A DNA stretch of 64,000 nucleotides from Kitasatospora albolonga (GTDB lineage Bacteria > Actinomycetota > Actinomycetes > Streptomycetales > Streptomycetaceae). A program made the translations under genes and the position numbers. The stretch spans positions 6,876,001 through 6,940,000 of the forward strand of contig CP020563.1 in assembly GCA_002082585.1 (NCBI GenBank). Reading direction: 5' to 3'. Positions 17,762 to 27,587 of this stretch are shown piece by piece (the first letter of the stretch is position 1; every line of letters starts with the position of its first letter). The notes beneath the pieces were generated by a model, which had not been told where the DNA came from, did not search any database, and saw nothing but the letters and a program-made list of their open reading frames with translations.

Positions 17762-20217
17762 CGACGCACCCCGAAACGGCACCGCGCCCCGAAGCCGCCA
17801 CGCCCGTCAAGGCGCAGACCGTACCGGCCGGAACGCCCACCAAGATCACCCAGGGTTCGCCCACCAAGGGCGGCATCGGCGAGTCCACGCTCCGCCCCGA
17901 CGGCACCCTCAAGGTCACCGGGGAGTTCGCGTACTCCTCCGACATGTGGCACGAGGACATGCTGTGGGGCCAGACGCTGCGCTCCACCGTCGCGCACGCC
18001 GAGATCGTCTCCATCGACACCTCCGAGGCGCTCGCCACCTCCGGCGTCTACGCCGTGCTGACCTACGACGACCTCCCGGCCGAGATGAAGAACTACGGCC
18101 TGGAGATCCAGGACACCCCGGTCCTCGCCCACGGCAAGGTCCGCCACCACGGCGAGCCGGTCGCCATCGTGGCCGCCGACCACCCGGAGACCGCGCGCCG
18201 CGCCGCCGCCAAGATCAAGATCGAGTACCGGGAGCTCCCCCTCATCACCGATGAGGCATCGGCGACCGCCCCCGACGCCGTACTCGTGCACGAGGGCCGC
18301 GACGACCACCACATCGGCCACGTCCCGCACCCCAACATCGTGCACCGCCAGCCGATCATCCGGGGCGACGCCGACGAGGCCGCCAAGCGCGCCGATGTCA
18401 TCGTCCGGGGCGAGTACGTCTTCGGCATGCAGGACCAGGCGTTCCTCGGCCCCGAGTCCGGTCTCGCGGTGCCCTCCGAGGACGGCGGCGTGGAGCTGTA
18501 CGTCGCCACCCAGTGGCTGCACTCGGACCTCGGCCAGATCGCCCCCGTCCTCGGCCTGCCCGAGGACAAGGTCCGCATGACGCTCTCCGGCGTCGGCGGG
18601 GCCTTCGGCGGCCGCGAGGACATCTCGATGCAGATCCACGCCTGTCTGCTGGCGCTCCGCACCGGCAAGCCGGTCAAGATCGTCTACAACCGGTTCGAGT
18701 CCTTCTTCGGACACGTCCACCGGCACCCGGCGAAGCTCCAGTACGAGCACGGAGCCACCAAGGACGGCAAGCTCACGCACATGAAGTGCCGCATCGTCCT
18801 GGACGGCGGGGCCTACGCCTCCGCCTCCCCGGCCGTCGTCGGCAACGCCTCCTCGCTCTCGGTCGGCCCGTACAAGATCGAGGACGTGGACATCGAGGCG
18901 ATCGCCCTCTACACCAACAACCCGCCCTGCGGCGCGATGCGCGGCTTCGGCGCGGTCCAGGCGTGCTTCGCCTACGAGGCGCAGATGGACAAGCTGGCCG
19001 CGAAGCTCGGTATGGACCCGGTGGAGTTCCGGCAGCTCAACGCCATGGAACAGGGCACCCTGCTGCCCACCGGCCAGCCCTGCGACTCACCGGCCCCGGT
19101 CGCCGAGCTGCTGCGCCGGGTCAAGGCCCGGCCGCTGCCGCCCGAGCAGGAGTGGCTGACGGCGGGCAGCGACGGCACCTCCGTCGACGTCCGGGCGCTG
19201 CCCGGCGGGCTCTCCAACACCACCCACGGCGAAGGCGTCGTGCGCGGGGTCGGCTACGCGGTCGGCCTGAAGAACGTCGGCTTCTCCGAGGGCTTCGACG
19301 ACTACTCCACCGCCCGGGTGCGGATGGAGGTCATCAACGGCGAGCCGGTCGCCACCGTGCACACCGCGATGGCCGAGGTCGGCCAGGGCGGCGTCACCGT
19401 GCACGCCCAGATCGCCCGTACCGAACTCGGGGTCAACCAGGTCACCATCCACCCCGCCGACACCCGCGTCGGCTCCGCCGGGTCGACCTCCGCCTCCCGC
19501 CAGACGTATGTCACCGGCGGCGCGGTCAAGAACTCCTGCGAAGCCGTACGGGAGAAGGTCCTGGAGCTCGGCCGCGCCAAGTTCGGCACCTACCACCCGG
19601 CCTGGGCCACCGCCGAACTCCTCCTGGAGGGCGGCAAGGTCGTCACCGACGGCGGCGAGGTCCTCGCGGACCTGGCCGACGTGCTGGAGGACGAGGTCAT
19701 CGACATCGAGCTGGAGTGGCGCCACCGGCCCACCGAGGCGTTCGACCTCCGTACCGGACAGGGCAACGGCCACGTCCAGTACTCCTTCGCCGCCCACCGC
19801 GCGGTCGTCGAGGTCGACACCGAGCTCGGCCTGGTCAAGGTCATCGAACTGGCCTGCGCCCAGGACGTCGGCAAGGCGCTCAACCCGCTCTCCGTCCTCG
19901 GCCAGATCCAGGGCGGCACCCTCCAGGGCATGGGCGTCGCGGTGATGGAGGAGATCATCGTCGACCCGAAGACCGCGAAGGTGCGCAACCCCTCCTTCAC
20001 GGACTACCTCCTCCCCACCATCCTCGACACGCCGACCATCCCGGTCGACGTGCTCGAACTCGCCGACGAGCACGCCCCGTACGGGCTGCGCGGCATCGGC
20101 GAGGCCCCCACCCTGTCGTCCACCCCGGCCGTCCTCGCGGCGATCCGGAACGCGACGGGTCTGGAGCTCAACAGGACACCGGTACGCCCCGAGCACCTCA
20201 CCGGCACCAGTTCCTGA
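17758..20217 (+). CDS. Xanthine dehydrogenase molybdopterin subunit
   Basis: An 819-residue catalytic subunit of the xanthine oxidase family, oxidising hypoxanthine and xanthine to urate at a molybdenum cofactor. Seen: an aldehyde-oxidase a/b hammerhead after a 50-residue extension; GGAFGGRED (about 280), a cofactor-binding loop; GAMRGFGAVQ (about 390); and the C-terminal LRGIGEAPT (about 778), which holds the catalytic glutamate. Its start overlaps the upstream stop by 4 bp. Holoenzyme formation needs the XdhC-type protein encoded two genes downstream. Confidence 0.92.
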   Translation: MTTHPETAPRPEAATPVKAQTVPAGTPTKITQGSPTKGGIGESTLRPDGTLKVTGEFAYSSDMWHEDMLWGQTLRSTVAHAEIVSIDTSEALATSGVYAVLTYDDLPAEMKNYGLEIQDTPVLAHGKVRHHGEPVAIVAADHPETARRAAAKIKIEYRELPLITDEASATAPDAVLVHEGRDDHHIGHVPHPNIVHRQPIIRGDADEAAKRADVIVRGEYVFGMQDQAFLGPESGLAVPSEDGGVELYVATQWLHSDLGQIAPVLGLPEDKVRMTLSGVGGAFGGREDISMQIHACLLALRTGKPVKIVYNRFESFFGHVHRHPAKLQYEHGATKDGKLTHMKCRIVLDGGAYASASPAVVGNASSLSVGPYKIEDVDIEAIALYTNNPPCGAMRGFGAVQACFAYEAQMDKLAAKLGMDPVEFRQLNAMEQGTLLPTGQPCDSPAPVAELLRRVKARPLPPEQEWLTAGSDGTSVDVRALPGGLSNTTHGEGVVRGVGYAVGLKNVGFSEGFDDYSTARVRMEVINGEPVATVHTAMAEVGQGGVTVHAQIARTELGVNQVTIHPADTRVGSAGSTSASRQTYVTGGAVKNSCEAVREKVLELGRAKFGTYHPAWATAELLLEGGKVVTDGGEVLADLADVLEDEVIDIELEWRHRPTEAFDLRTGQGNGHVQYSFAAHRAVVEVDTELGLVKVIELACAQDVGKALNPLSVLGQIQGGTLQGMGVAVMEEIIVDPKTAKVRNPSFTDYLLPTILDTPTIPVDVLELADEHAPYGLRGIGEAPTLSSTPAVLAAIRNATGLELNRTPVRPEHLTGTSS

Positions 20218-20563
20218 CGGCCGCCGGGTGACCTCCCACCGGTCGTCACCCGGCAGCCCCTGAGCGGTCCCCCCCCGGACTCTCCGGGCGGTGTTGCTGA
20301 GCCGAGAACGTCACACTTTTCCGCATCCCGCACCGCCCGGAGACACCAAGCACCGCACCGCTCGCGGTTCTCCGCCGTGCACCGGCACACCCCGGCGCGC
20401 ACGGCAGCGCCTCACGGATCGACTCGTGCCTCCGGCACATCCGTATCTGCCTCAACAGTTCGTCCCGGCCGTCCCCGGGTCGTGCAGCCGTCGCAGTCAT
20501 CCCAAATCCCGCATTCAGGAATCTCCAAGCGGGTGCCCCTGTGAACCTTGGGAGTCAGGCATC
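20218..20563 (+). other. Intergenic region: terminator and permease leader
   Basis: 346 bp without a gene. It starts with the xdh terminator and contains a C-run followed by a small CCCGG/CCGGG hairpin near 20275. I see no convincing small ORF, riboswitch or repeat in the remaining 280 bp, which presumably hold the purine permease promoter. Confidence 0.5.
20223..20254 (+). terminator. Terminator hairpin after xdh operon
   Basis: Perfect 10-bp arms (20223-20232 and 20245-20254) with a 12-nt loop begin 6 bp after the large-subunit stop codon. Confidence 0.55.
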
Positions 20564-22021
20564 ATGACCCAGCAGTCAGTGGAACCGAAGACCAGCGCGG
20601 AGGCCGCGGGCCCCGGCTCGCGCGTCCCCGCCGGAAGATCATGGCTCGACCGGTACTTCCACATATCCGAACGAGGCTCCACGGTCGCGCGCGAGGTGCG
20701 CGGCGGCGTCACGACCTTCATGGCCATGGCGTACATCCTCCTGCTCAACCCGCTGATCCTCGGCGGGGAGGACGTCAACGGCGACCTCCTCGGCCAGAGC
20801 GGACTGATCACCGCGACCGCCTTCGCGGCAGCCGCGACGACCCTGCTCATGGGCTTCGTCGGCAAGGTGCCCCTGGCCCTCGCCGCCGGACTCAGCGTCT
20901 CCGGTGTGCTCGCCTCGCAGGTCGCGCCCAACATGACCTGGCCGCAGGCCATGGGCATGTGTGTGATCTACGGTGTGGTGATCTGTCTCCTGGTGGTCAC
21001 CGGCCTCCGCGAGATGATCATGAACGCGATCCCGCTCGCGCTCAAGCACGGCATCACCATGGGCATCGGCCTCTTCATCGCCCTCATCGGCCTCTACAAG
21101 GCCGGATTCGTCCACCAGGGCACGGCGACCCCCGTCTCCCTCGGCCCGGCCGGTGAACTCGCTGGCTGGCCCGTCCTGATCTTCTGCGTGACCCTGCTCC
21201 TCATCTTCATGCTCCAGGCGCGCAACATCCCCGGCGCGATCCTGATCGGCATCGTCGTGGGCACCGTGGTCGCCATCGTCATCAACGCGATCGTCGACAT
21301 CGAGGCGAAGGCGTGGAGCAGCGGCCCGCCCGCCCTGGACGGCGGCGCGGTCGCCTCGCCCGACTTCTCGCTCTTCGGCAACGTCGAGTTCGGCGGCTGG
21401 GGCGACGTCGGTGTGATCACCGTCAGCATGATCGTCTTCACCCTGGTGCTGGCCGGTTTCTTCGACGCGATGGCCACCATCATCGGTGTCGGCACCGAGG
21501 CCAAGCTCGCCGACGACAAGGGCCGTATGCCGGGCCTGTCGAAGGCGCTGTTCGTCGACGGCGCCGGCGGTGTCATCGGCGGTGTCGCCTCGGGCTCCGG
21601 CCAGACGGTCTTCGTGGAGTCGGCCACCGGCGTCGGTGAGGGGGCCCGGACCGGGCTCGCCTCCGTCGTCACCGGCCTCTTCTTCGCGGCCTGCCTCTTC
21701 TTCACCCCGCTCACCGCGATCGTCCCGGCCGAGGTGGCCTCCGCCGCCCTCGTCGTCATCGGCGCGATGATGATGCAGAACGCCCGCCATGTGGACTGGA
21801 GCGACCGCTCCGTGGCCATCCCGGTCTTCCTGACCGTGGTCCTGATGCCCTTCACTTACACCATCACCACCGGTGTGGCCGCGGGTGTCATCGCGTACTC
21901 CGCCATCAAGCTCGCCCAGGGCCGGGCCCGCGAGGTCGGGGCCTTCATGTGGGGGCTGACGGCGATCTTCGTCTTCTTCTTCGCCCTCAACCCGATCGAG
22001 AGCTGGCTCGGCGTCCACTGA
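20564..22021 (+). CDS. NCS2 (AzgA-like) purine permease
   Basis: A 485-residue membrane transporter with about 12-14 hydrophobic segments from residue 50 onward. It falls in the AzgA branch (hypoxanthine/guanine:proton symport) by the N-terminal RGGVTTFMAMAYILLLNP, GIGLFIALIGL, the loop FFDAMATIIGVG and VESATGVGEGARTGL. The first 35 residues are a soluble leader. The ATG at 20564 follows a GGGAG site. It lies between xdh and xdhC-type genes and probably supplies the substrate for the dehydrogenase. Confidence 0.88.
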   Translation: MTQQSVEPKTSAEAAGPGSRVPAGRSWLDRYFHISERGSTVAREVRGGVTTFMAMAYILLLNPLILGGEDVNGDLLGQSGLITATAFAAAATTLLMGFVGKVPLALAAGLSVSGVLASQVAPNMTWPQAMGMCVIYGVVICLLVVTGLREMIMNAIPLALKHGITMGIGLFIALIGLYKAGFVHQGTATPVSLGPAGELAGWPVLIFCVTLLLIFMLQARNIPGAILIGIVVGTVVAIVINAIVDIEAKAWSSGPPALDGGAVASPDFSLFGNVEFGGWGDVGVITVSMIVFTLVLAGFFDAMATIIGVGTEAKLADDKGRMPGLSKALFVDGAGGVIGGVASGSGQTVFVESATGVGEGARTGLASVVTGLFFAACLFFTPLTAIVPAEVASAALVVIGAMMMQNARHVDWSDRSVAIPVFLTVVLMPFTYTITTGVAAGVIAYSAIKLAQGRAREVGAFMWGLTAIFVFFFALNPIESWLGVH

Positions 22022-22065
22022 GGACGACCCGCCTTCCCCTCCCTCACTTAAGGAGACACGCCACC

Positions 22066-23208
22066 ATGCTGGACATCGCCGAAGAGCTGAACCGGTGGGT
22101 CTCGCAGGGACGCGAGTTCGCCGTCGCCACCGTGGTGGCGGTCGGCGGCAGCGCGCCCCGGCAGCCGGGCGCCGCACTCGCCGTCGACGCCGACGGCACC
22201 GCGATCGGCTCGGTCTCCGGCGGCTGTGTGGAGGGGGCGGTCTACGAACTGTGCCAGCAGGCCCTTGAGGACGGGAAGTCCGTCCGCGAGCGCTTCGGCT
22301 ACAGCGACGAGGACGCCTTCGCGGTCGGCCTGACCTGCGGAGGCGTCATCGACATCCTGGTCACACCGGTACGGGCGGACGACCCCGCCCGCCCGGTGTT
22401 CGCCGCGGCGCTCGCGGCCGCCGCCGAGGGGACGGCGGCCGCCCTGGCCCGGGTCACGGAGGGCCCCGACGAACTGCTCGGACTCCCGCTCCTGGTCAGG
22501 GCCGACGGGAGTTACGAGGGCGGGCTCGGCGGCCACCCGGCACTGGACCGGACCGCCGCGGCCGAGACCCGGGCCCTGCTGGACGCGGGCCGCACCGGAC
22601 CGCTCGCCATCGGCGAGCAGGGCTCCCGCTGCGGCCGGCCGATCCAGCTCCTGGTCGAGTCCAGCGTCCCGCCGCCCCGCATGATCGTCTTCGGCGCCAT
22701 CGACTTTGCCGCCGCACTCGTGCGGGCCGGGAAGTTCCTCGGCTACCGGGTCACCGTCTGCGACGCCCGCCCGGTCTTCGCCACCGCCGCCCGCTTCCCC
22801 GAGGCCGACGAGATCGTCGTCGAATGGCCCCACCGCTACCTGGAGGGGACCGAGACCGACGCCCGTACGGTGCTCTGCGTCCTCACCCACGACGCCAAGT
22901 TCGACGTCCCCCTGCTGGAGGCCGCCCTGCGCCTCCCCGTCGCCTACGTCGGCGCGATGGGCTCGCGCCGCACCCACCTCCAGCGCAACGACCGGCTGCG
23001 CGAGGTCGGCCTCACCGACCGCGAACTGGCCCGGCTGCACTCGCCGATCGGCCTCGACCTCGGCGCCCGTACGCCGGAGGAGACGGCCCTGTCCATCGCC
23101 GCCGAGATCGTCGCCGTGCGGCGCGGCGGCAGCGGCACACCGCTCACCGGGGCCCACACCCCCATCCACCACGACAGCAGCGGACAGCCGCTCGTATCGG
23201 TGGCCTGA
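22066..23208 (+). CDS. XdhC/CoxI-family molybdenum enzyme maturation protein
   Basis: A 380-residue protein of the XdhC/CoxI family. In other bacteria these bind molybdenum cofactor, help add its terminal sulfido ligand, and insert it into xanthine dehydrogenase. The XdhC domain at the N-terminus shows VGGSAPRQPGA and GSVSGGCVEGAVYE (residues about 24-62) and LTCGGVIDILV (about 96). The C-terminal Rossmann domain (about 205-340) includes IVFGAIDFAAAL and VGAMGSRRTHLQR. ATG 22066 follows AAGGAGA, 44 bp after the permease stop, so the two genes are likely co-transcribed. Confidence 0.9.
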   Translation: MLDIAEELNRWVSQGREFAVATVVAVGGSAPRQPGAALAVDADGTAIGSVSGGCVEGAVYELCQQALEDGKSVRERFGYSDEDAFAVGLTCGGVIDILVTPVRADDPARPVFAAALAAAAEGTAAALARVTEGPDELLGLPLLVRADGSYEGGLGGHPALDRTAAAETRALLDAGRTGPLAIGEQGSRCGRPIQLLVESSVPPPRMIVFGAIDFAAALVRAGKFLGYRVTVCDARPVFATAARFPEADEIVVEWPHRYLEGTETDARTVLCVLTHDAKFDVPLLEAALRLPVAYVGAMGSRRTHLQRNDRLREVGLTDRELARLHSPIGLDLGARTPEETALSIAAEIVAVRRGGSGTPLTGAHTPIHHDSSGQPLVSVA

Positions 23209-23254
23209 GACACCCGGGCCGGGCCTCCTGCCGGGCGGGCCCGGCCCTCCCGCG

Positions 23255-24130
23255 TCAGCCCCCGGCGGGAACGGCGCCCGGCGCACGCCCGAACCGGGCC
23301 AGCAGATGCCACACCTTCTTGAGGTCCTGCTCCGCATGGCGCCCGGCGCGCACCGCGTCACCGATGATCCGGGCGTCCAGGAACCCGTCGACCGCGAGCG
23401 CCGCCCCGAGCTCGACGTACGCGGCACCCCGGAAGCCGGGACGGCGGCGCAGCTCCTCTACCCCGAGCCGGAACCCCCCGTGCCACTCCACCGGACACGG
23501 CAGCCCACGGGCCGCGGCCTCCACCGCCGTCCCCCGGTACACCGGGTCGAGCACCAGCGCCTCCACATCCCTCCCCAGCCGGACGGGAGCGTGGAGCTGC
23601 GCCTCGATGTAGTCGTCCAGGGCGTCACGGCGGTCCGCCGCCGCCAGCTCGACGAGCCCCGACATCCTGGCCGCCACCCCGAAGTGAACCGGCTCCGCGG
23701 CGCTGTCCGGGTAGCAGAACGTGGCCGAGCCGAGGACGTCCGCCGTCAGCCGGAAGTGCGCCGACCCGAACCGGGGCGCCGCACCGAAGGGGGAGCGCCG
23801 GACGTCCAGCGCCCCGTAGACGGGCCGCTCGCCGGGGTCCGCCCGGTCGTACGCGCCGCCGAACATCCGGCTCTCCCAGCGCCACCGGTCACCGCCGGGG
23901 TACGCGGTGAGCCCGCCGTTGCCGGTGCCGGTCACGAACTGGGAGACGTACAGCCCGTCCTCGCCCAGCCGTTCGAGGACCGGCCGCCCCGCCACCGTAC
24001 GGTCGGGGTGGAAGTTCAGCGTCACCCGCGGCCCGGCGTCCAGCGGGGCGCCCGAGGACAGGGCGGCGACATGCTCCAGCGCGCGTCTGCGGGGCGGGGT
24101 GCGGGGAATGAGCGGGAGACCGGCGTCCAT
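23255..24130 (-). CDS. DUF3626 domain-containing protein
   Basis: A 291-residue soluble protein of the DUF3626 family, recognised by VTLNFHPDR (about residue 35), FVTGTGNGGLTAYPGGDRWRWE (about 65-86) and a C-terminal region with LPCPVEWHGGF. Function is unknown. No signal peptide is seen. The ATG at 24130 gives the usual length. It converges on the XdhC-type gene and is divergent from the next gene. Confidence 0.75.
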   Translation of the reverse strand: MDAGLPLIPRTPPRRRALEHVAALSSGAPLDAGPRVTLNFHPDRTVAGRPVLERLGEDGLYVSQFVTGTGNGGLTAYPGGDRWRWESRMFGGAYDRADPGERPVYGALDVRRSPFGAAPRFGSAHFRLTADVLGSATFCYPDSAAEPVHFGVAARMSGLVELAAADRRDALDDYIEAQLHAPVRLGRDVEALVLDPVYRGTAVEAAARGLPCPVEWHGGFRLGVEELRRRPGFRGAAYVELGAALAVDGFLDARIIGDAVRAGRHAEQDLKKVWHLLARFGRAPGAVPAGG

Positions 24131-24204
24131 CACGGCAGTCTGCCCGGACCGCACCCGGGGGTGCACGTGAATACCGGGAGCGCCGGGTGCGGTTGGATGA
24201 GCGT

Positions 24205-24873
24205 ATGAGCGTTCACGACGTTGCCCGCCGACTGCCGGGCATATCCCCCCTCAACGACCTCTGCCGCTCCCTGGCGATGCTGGACGCGATCCTCTGCCCC
24301 GAATGGGGCGACCGCTGGCACAGCTTCGACGCGCACTGGTCGCCCACCGAGACGATGGCCTCGATGCGGGACGGGTCGGGCGGCGAGTACTCCGTGGTCT
24401 TCTCCGCCGCCGGGGCGTACGCCCGCGGCTTCGACCACGAGTCGCCCATGAGCCCGTACGTGGACGACGCCCCCTGGCCCGGCGTCCTCGACGAGGTCCC
24501 GGCCGTCTTCCGCGCGTACGTGGACGAGCCCGCGTTCACCGACGAGTCCGGCGTGCCGGTGGTCACCGCCTGCCTCTGGCGCGAGAGCACCGACGACCGC
24601 TGGCGGGCGGGGAACATCGAGTTCCCGGAGGACGGCGAGGACTCCGACGGCGCGGACTGGCTCTTCCAGCTCCTCGTCACGGGCACCCCGGAGTCCTACC
24701 AGGAGTGGGCGGAGGAGTACTTCGAGGTCCCGGTCGACCTCGAAGCCGTACGCCATGTCTACGCGCTGCGCCCCCTGACGGACGAGGTCGTCGCCGCGCT
24801 GAACCCGGAGCGGGTGGCCGCGGAGCTGGCCGGGGACATCGAGGAGATCGGGTACCCGGCCGGTTCGGAGTGA
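24205..24873 (+). CDS. Acidic hypothetical protein
   Basis: A 222-residue acidic cytoplasmic protein that I do not recognise. It is tryptophan-rich (for example PEWGDRWHSFDAHW, about residues 38-51) and contains acidic runs such as FPEDGEDSDGADW (about 138-150). The overall composition resembles immunity or SUKH-like proteins, but no motif supports that. The ATG at 24205 is the second methionine of the frame and is chosen because only six codons precede it without a better ribosome site. It stands alone between divergent and convergent neighbours. Confidence 0.65.
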   Translation: MSVHDVARRLPGISPLNDLCRSLAMLDAILCPEWGDRWHSFDAHWSPTETMASMRDGSGGEYSVVFSAAGAYARGFDHESPMSPYVDDAPWPGVLDEVPAVFRAYVDEPAFTDESGVPVVTACLWRESTDDRWRAGNIEFPEDGEDSDGADWLFQLLVTGTPESYQEWAEEYFEVPVDLEAVRHVYALRPLTDEVVAALNPERVAAELAGDIEEIGYPAGSE

Positions 24874-24936
24874 TCCCGGTGCCGGTGCGCGGGGGCTGTC
24901 CCCGGCCGCACCGGCACCCGGTCCTGTCCTCCCCGC

Positions 24937-26490
24937 TCAGCGCCCCGCCTGGAGCGCACCCCAGGTGGCCGGGCCCACCTTGCCGTCGACGCTCAGGCCC
25001 CGGCTGCTCTGGTAGCTGCGTACCGCCGTCTCCGTGGTCGGGCCGAAGCTGCCGTCGGCGCCCACGGTGCTGCCGAGCGCCGCCGTCAGGGCGCGCTGGA
25101 GGCGCTTCACCGCGTCGCCGGAGCTGCCGCGCGCGAGAGCGGGCGTCGTACCGGCGGAGAGCAGGGCCGTCCAGGTCTTCGGGCCGACCGCGCCGTCGGC
25201 GGTGAGGGAGCGGGCCCGCTGGAACGCCTGCGTGGCGCTCTTGGTGGACGGGCCGAAGATGCCGTCGGCGGTGCCCGCCGCGTACCCCTGGGCGTTCAGC
25301 AGCAGCTGGACCGCCTTCACCTGCGGGCCCGAGGAACCCGACTGCTGGAGGGCGTACGAGGGGAAGGTCAGGCTGTCGCCCGGGGTGCCGGGGCCGCCCC
25401 CGACCAGCTGCATGTAGTAGTTCCAGTCCCAGTGCACCCCGGGGTCGGTGTGGTCGTTGCCGGGGACCTCGCTGTGCCCGACGATGTGCGTCCGGTTCTT
25501 CGGGATGCCGTAGCGCGCGCTGAGGTGGGCGGTCAGCGCGGCGGAGGAGCGGTACATCGCATCGGTGAACCACGCGGGGTTGTTGACGTACCCCTCGTGC
25601 TCCAGGCCGATGGACGAGGAGTTGGCGCTGCGGGCGTGCCACGCCGTGTTGGAGTCGCGCACCGTCTGGGTGATCTCGCCGTCCGATGACCGGATCACGT
25701 AGTGGGCGCTGACCTGGGCCGCCGGGTTCTGGAACCAGCTGATGGCACCGGCGTACGAGCCCTGCGTGACGTGGACGACCACCTTGTTGATGGCGGCGGT
25801 CCGGCCGGTGGCGTAGTTCTGCGAGGAGGCGGGGACCCAGCGCGCGGAGGGGTAGTCGGGGCTCTGCGCGAAGACCCCGGCGGCGGGCACCTCGTCCTTG
25901 TCCGGGGCGACCGGGCGGGAGGGGACCCGTACTCTCTCGCCGCCGGGCGCCGTCGCGTTCAGCCCCTCGGCGAGGAACGTGAACACGGTGTCGGCGTAGA
26001 GCGCGGCGGCCGGGCCCTCGGCCTCGCTGTACCGGGCGACCGCGGGGTACCAGGCGTTCACGTCCCGCCGCTCCGCGCGGTCCAGGCCGAGCCGGTCGGC
26101 GTGGTCGCGCAGGACGGCGGCGCCGCCGAGGATGTTGGCCTCGGTGTTCCGGCGCAGCCGGTCGGCCGGCTCGCCGGTCAGCGCGGCGGCCTTCTCCAGG
26201 GAGCGGTTCTCGGGGTTGCTCGCCAGGTGCATCACACCGTAGCCGTTCGCCTGGCTGGGCAGCCCCGCGTGGCCGTCGAACCGGCTCTCGCCGTAGCCGA
26301 CGGCGGCCAGCAGATCGCGCGGTACGCCGTACTCCCGCGCGGCCCGGTCGAAGGCGCGGTTCAGCGGGTCGGCGGCGGGCGGGGCCGGGGCGGCGGTCGC
26401 CGGCTGGCCGGTGGCGACGAGGGCCGTGACCGTGAGCGCCGCCAGGACGGAGGCGCGGGACCGGGCGCGGGCGACGGGGCTTGGGGGCAT
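24937..26490 (-). CDS. Secreted N-acetylmuramoyl-L-alanine amidase with two PG-binding domains
   Basis: A 517-residue exported cell-wall hydrolase. A signal peptide (about 1-33, Arg-rich then hydrophobic, ending near PATAAPA) is followed by a lytic-transglycosylase-like helical domain (about 45-190; AREYGVPRDLLAAVGYGESRF). Next comes an Amidase_2 zinc domain (about 225-360) with putative ligands in VVHVTQ, GHSEVP and TDPG, then two peptidoglycan_binding_1 repeats (about 375-440 and 450-515; LLNAQGYAAGTADGIFG is typical). ATG 26490 has AGGAGC upstream. It cleaves the peptide-sugar amide bond in peptidoglycan. Confidence 0.9.
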   Translation of the reverse strand: MPPSPVARARSRASVLAALTVTALVATGQPATAAPAPPAADPLNRAFDRAAREYGVPRDLLAAVGYGESRFDGHAGLPSQANGYGVMHLASNPENRSLEKAAALTGEPADRLRRNTEANILGGAAVLRDHADRLGLDRAERRDVNAWYPAVARYSEAEGPAAALYADTVFTFLAEGLNATAPGGERVRVPSRPVAPDKDEVPAAGVFAQSPDYPSARWVPASSQNYATGRTAAINKVVVHVTQGSYAGAISWFQNPAAQVSAHYVIRSSDGEITQTVRDSNTAWHARSANSSSIGLEHEGYVNNPAWFTDAMYRSSAALTAHLSARYGIPKNRTHIVGHSEVPGNDHTDPGVHWDWNYYMQLVGGGPGTPGDSLTFPSYALQQSGSSGPQVKAVQLLLNAQGYAAGTADGIFGPSTKSATQAFQRARSLTADGAVGPKTWTALLSAGTTPALARGSSGDAVKRLQRALTAALGSTVGADGSFGPTTETAVRSYQSSRGLSVDGKVGPATWGALQAGR

Positions 26491-26674
26491 GGGTGCTCCT
26501 GCTCTGTGGGGAGATCCGGGGCGAGAAGAGAGAAGCCCTCGGTCCGGGGTGGGGGGCCGAGGGGCTGCGAGCGCACCCAGGCTAGCGAGGTGAGAGGGGC
26601 ATGACAATGAACGCCGGATGGCGGCGTGTCGGCCAACTCGCTTGCCGTGTAAGTCAGTTGACGGGCAATTAGGG

Positions 26675-26707
26675 CCTGTCGGGTGACGGGGTGTATCACC
26701 CGACAGG
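26675..26707 (-). terminator. Terminator hairpin after the nitroreductase gene
   Basis: Perfect 12-bp arms (26675-26686 and 26696-26707) with a 9-nt loop lie 67 bp downstream of the minus-strand nitroreductase stop and 185 bp upstream of the amidase start. Confidence 0.6.
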
Positions 26708-26773
26708 GTGGGTGATGGGCCGATCGGCCCCGCCTCCGTCGTCGGTGGCCGGGGGCGAGGGCCCCGGTTTTCG

Positions 26774-27505
26774 CTACCAGCGGTTCCGGTGGATGACGTC
26801 CGCCACCGGGCGGCGCCGCACCGGCCCGAAGTTGCCCAGCGGCCACCCCACCGGAATGGCGGCGAAGGTCGCCATGTCCTCCGGGATGCCGAGCTCCTGC
26901 TTCCACTCCTGCTCCAGGAACAGGTGCCAGATGGTGATGTTCGCCGCGAGCCCGAGGGCCCGTGCGGCGAGCAGCAGGTTCTGGACGCCCGGGTAGACGC
27001 AGGAGCCCTCCGCCAGCGCCTGGAACCGCACCTGGGAGGTCATCATCCGCTCGGTCGCGGCCGGGCCGAGCGCCTGCGCGGAGGCGATCAGCCCCTCCTC
27101 GTCCAGGCGCGGCGCCGGGAAGCGGTAGCACGGCACGATCAGCGCCGGGGTGTCGGCGAAGTGGTCGCGCTGGTACTCGATCGCGGCGACCATCCGGCCG
27201 TACGCCGCCTCGTCCATGCCCTTCGGCGCGTACTTCCCGGTCGTCGCCAGGTAGGAGTCCACGCACCGCTTCCACAGCGGGGCGAGCCGCGCCATCACCT
27301 CGCGGTCGGTCACCACGACGTACTCGTAACACTGCATGTTGCCGCCGCTGGGACCCCAGACGGCGGCCTGTATGAGCTGGTCGATCGTCTCGTCCGGCAC
27401 GGCGTCCGGCTTGAGGCGGCGCATGGCGCGCATGGTGGACATGGTGTCGAAGAGAGCGGGGCCGCCGAGGGCGGACGGGTCGGCCTGAACCGTTTCGATG
27501 GTCAT
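26774..27505 (-). CDS. Nitroreductase family protein
   Basis: A 243-residue FMN-dependent oxidoreductase fold. The FMN-phosphate loop is seen as MRAMRRLKPDAV (about residues 24-35), with AAVWGPSGGNMQ (about 48-59) and a second flavin contact near GSCVYPGVQNLLLAARALGL (about 165-185). Substrates are typically nitroaromatics, quinones or flavins. The ATG at 27505 is the closest plausible start; nine more codons are open upstream. No operon partner is evident. Confidence 0.87.
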   Translation of the reverse strand: MTIETVQADPSALGGPALFDTMSTMRAMRRLKPDAVPDETIDQLIQAAVWGPSGGNMQCYEYVVVTDREVMARLAPLWKRCVDSYLATTGKYAPKGMDEAAYGRMVAAIEYQRDHFADTPALIVPCYRFPAPRLDEEGLIASAQALGPAATERMMTSQVRFQALAEGSCVYPGVQNLLLAARALGLAANITIWHLFLEQEWKQELGIPEDMATFAAIPVGWPLGNFGPVRRRPVADVIHRNRW

Positions 27506-27587
27506 GATCACGGAGTTTACGGACCGGACCACCGCTCCATAAGGGGTGCTGACGGCCCGTCCGTCATATGCCGCGGGCGCGTTTCTC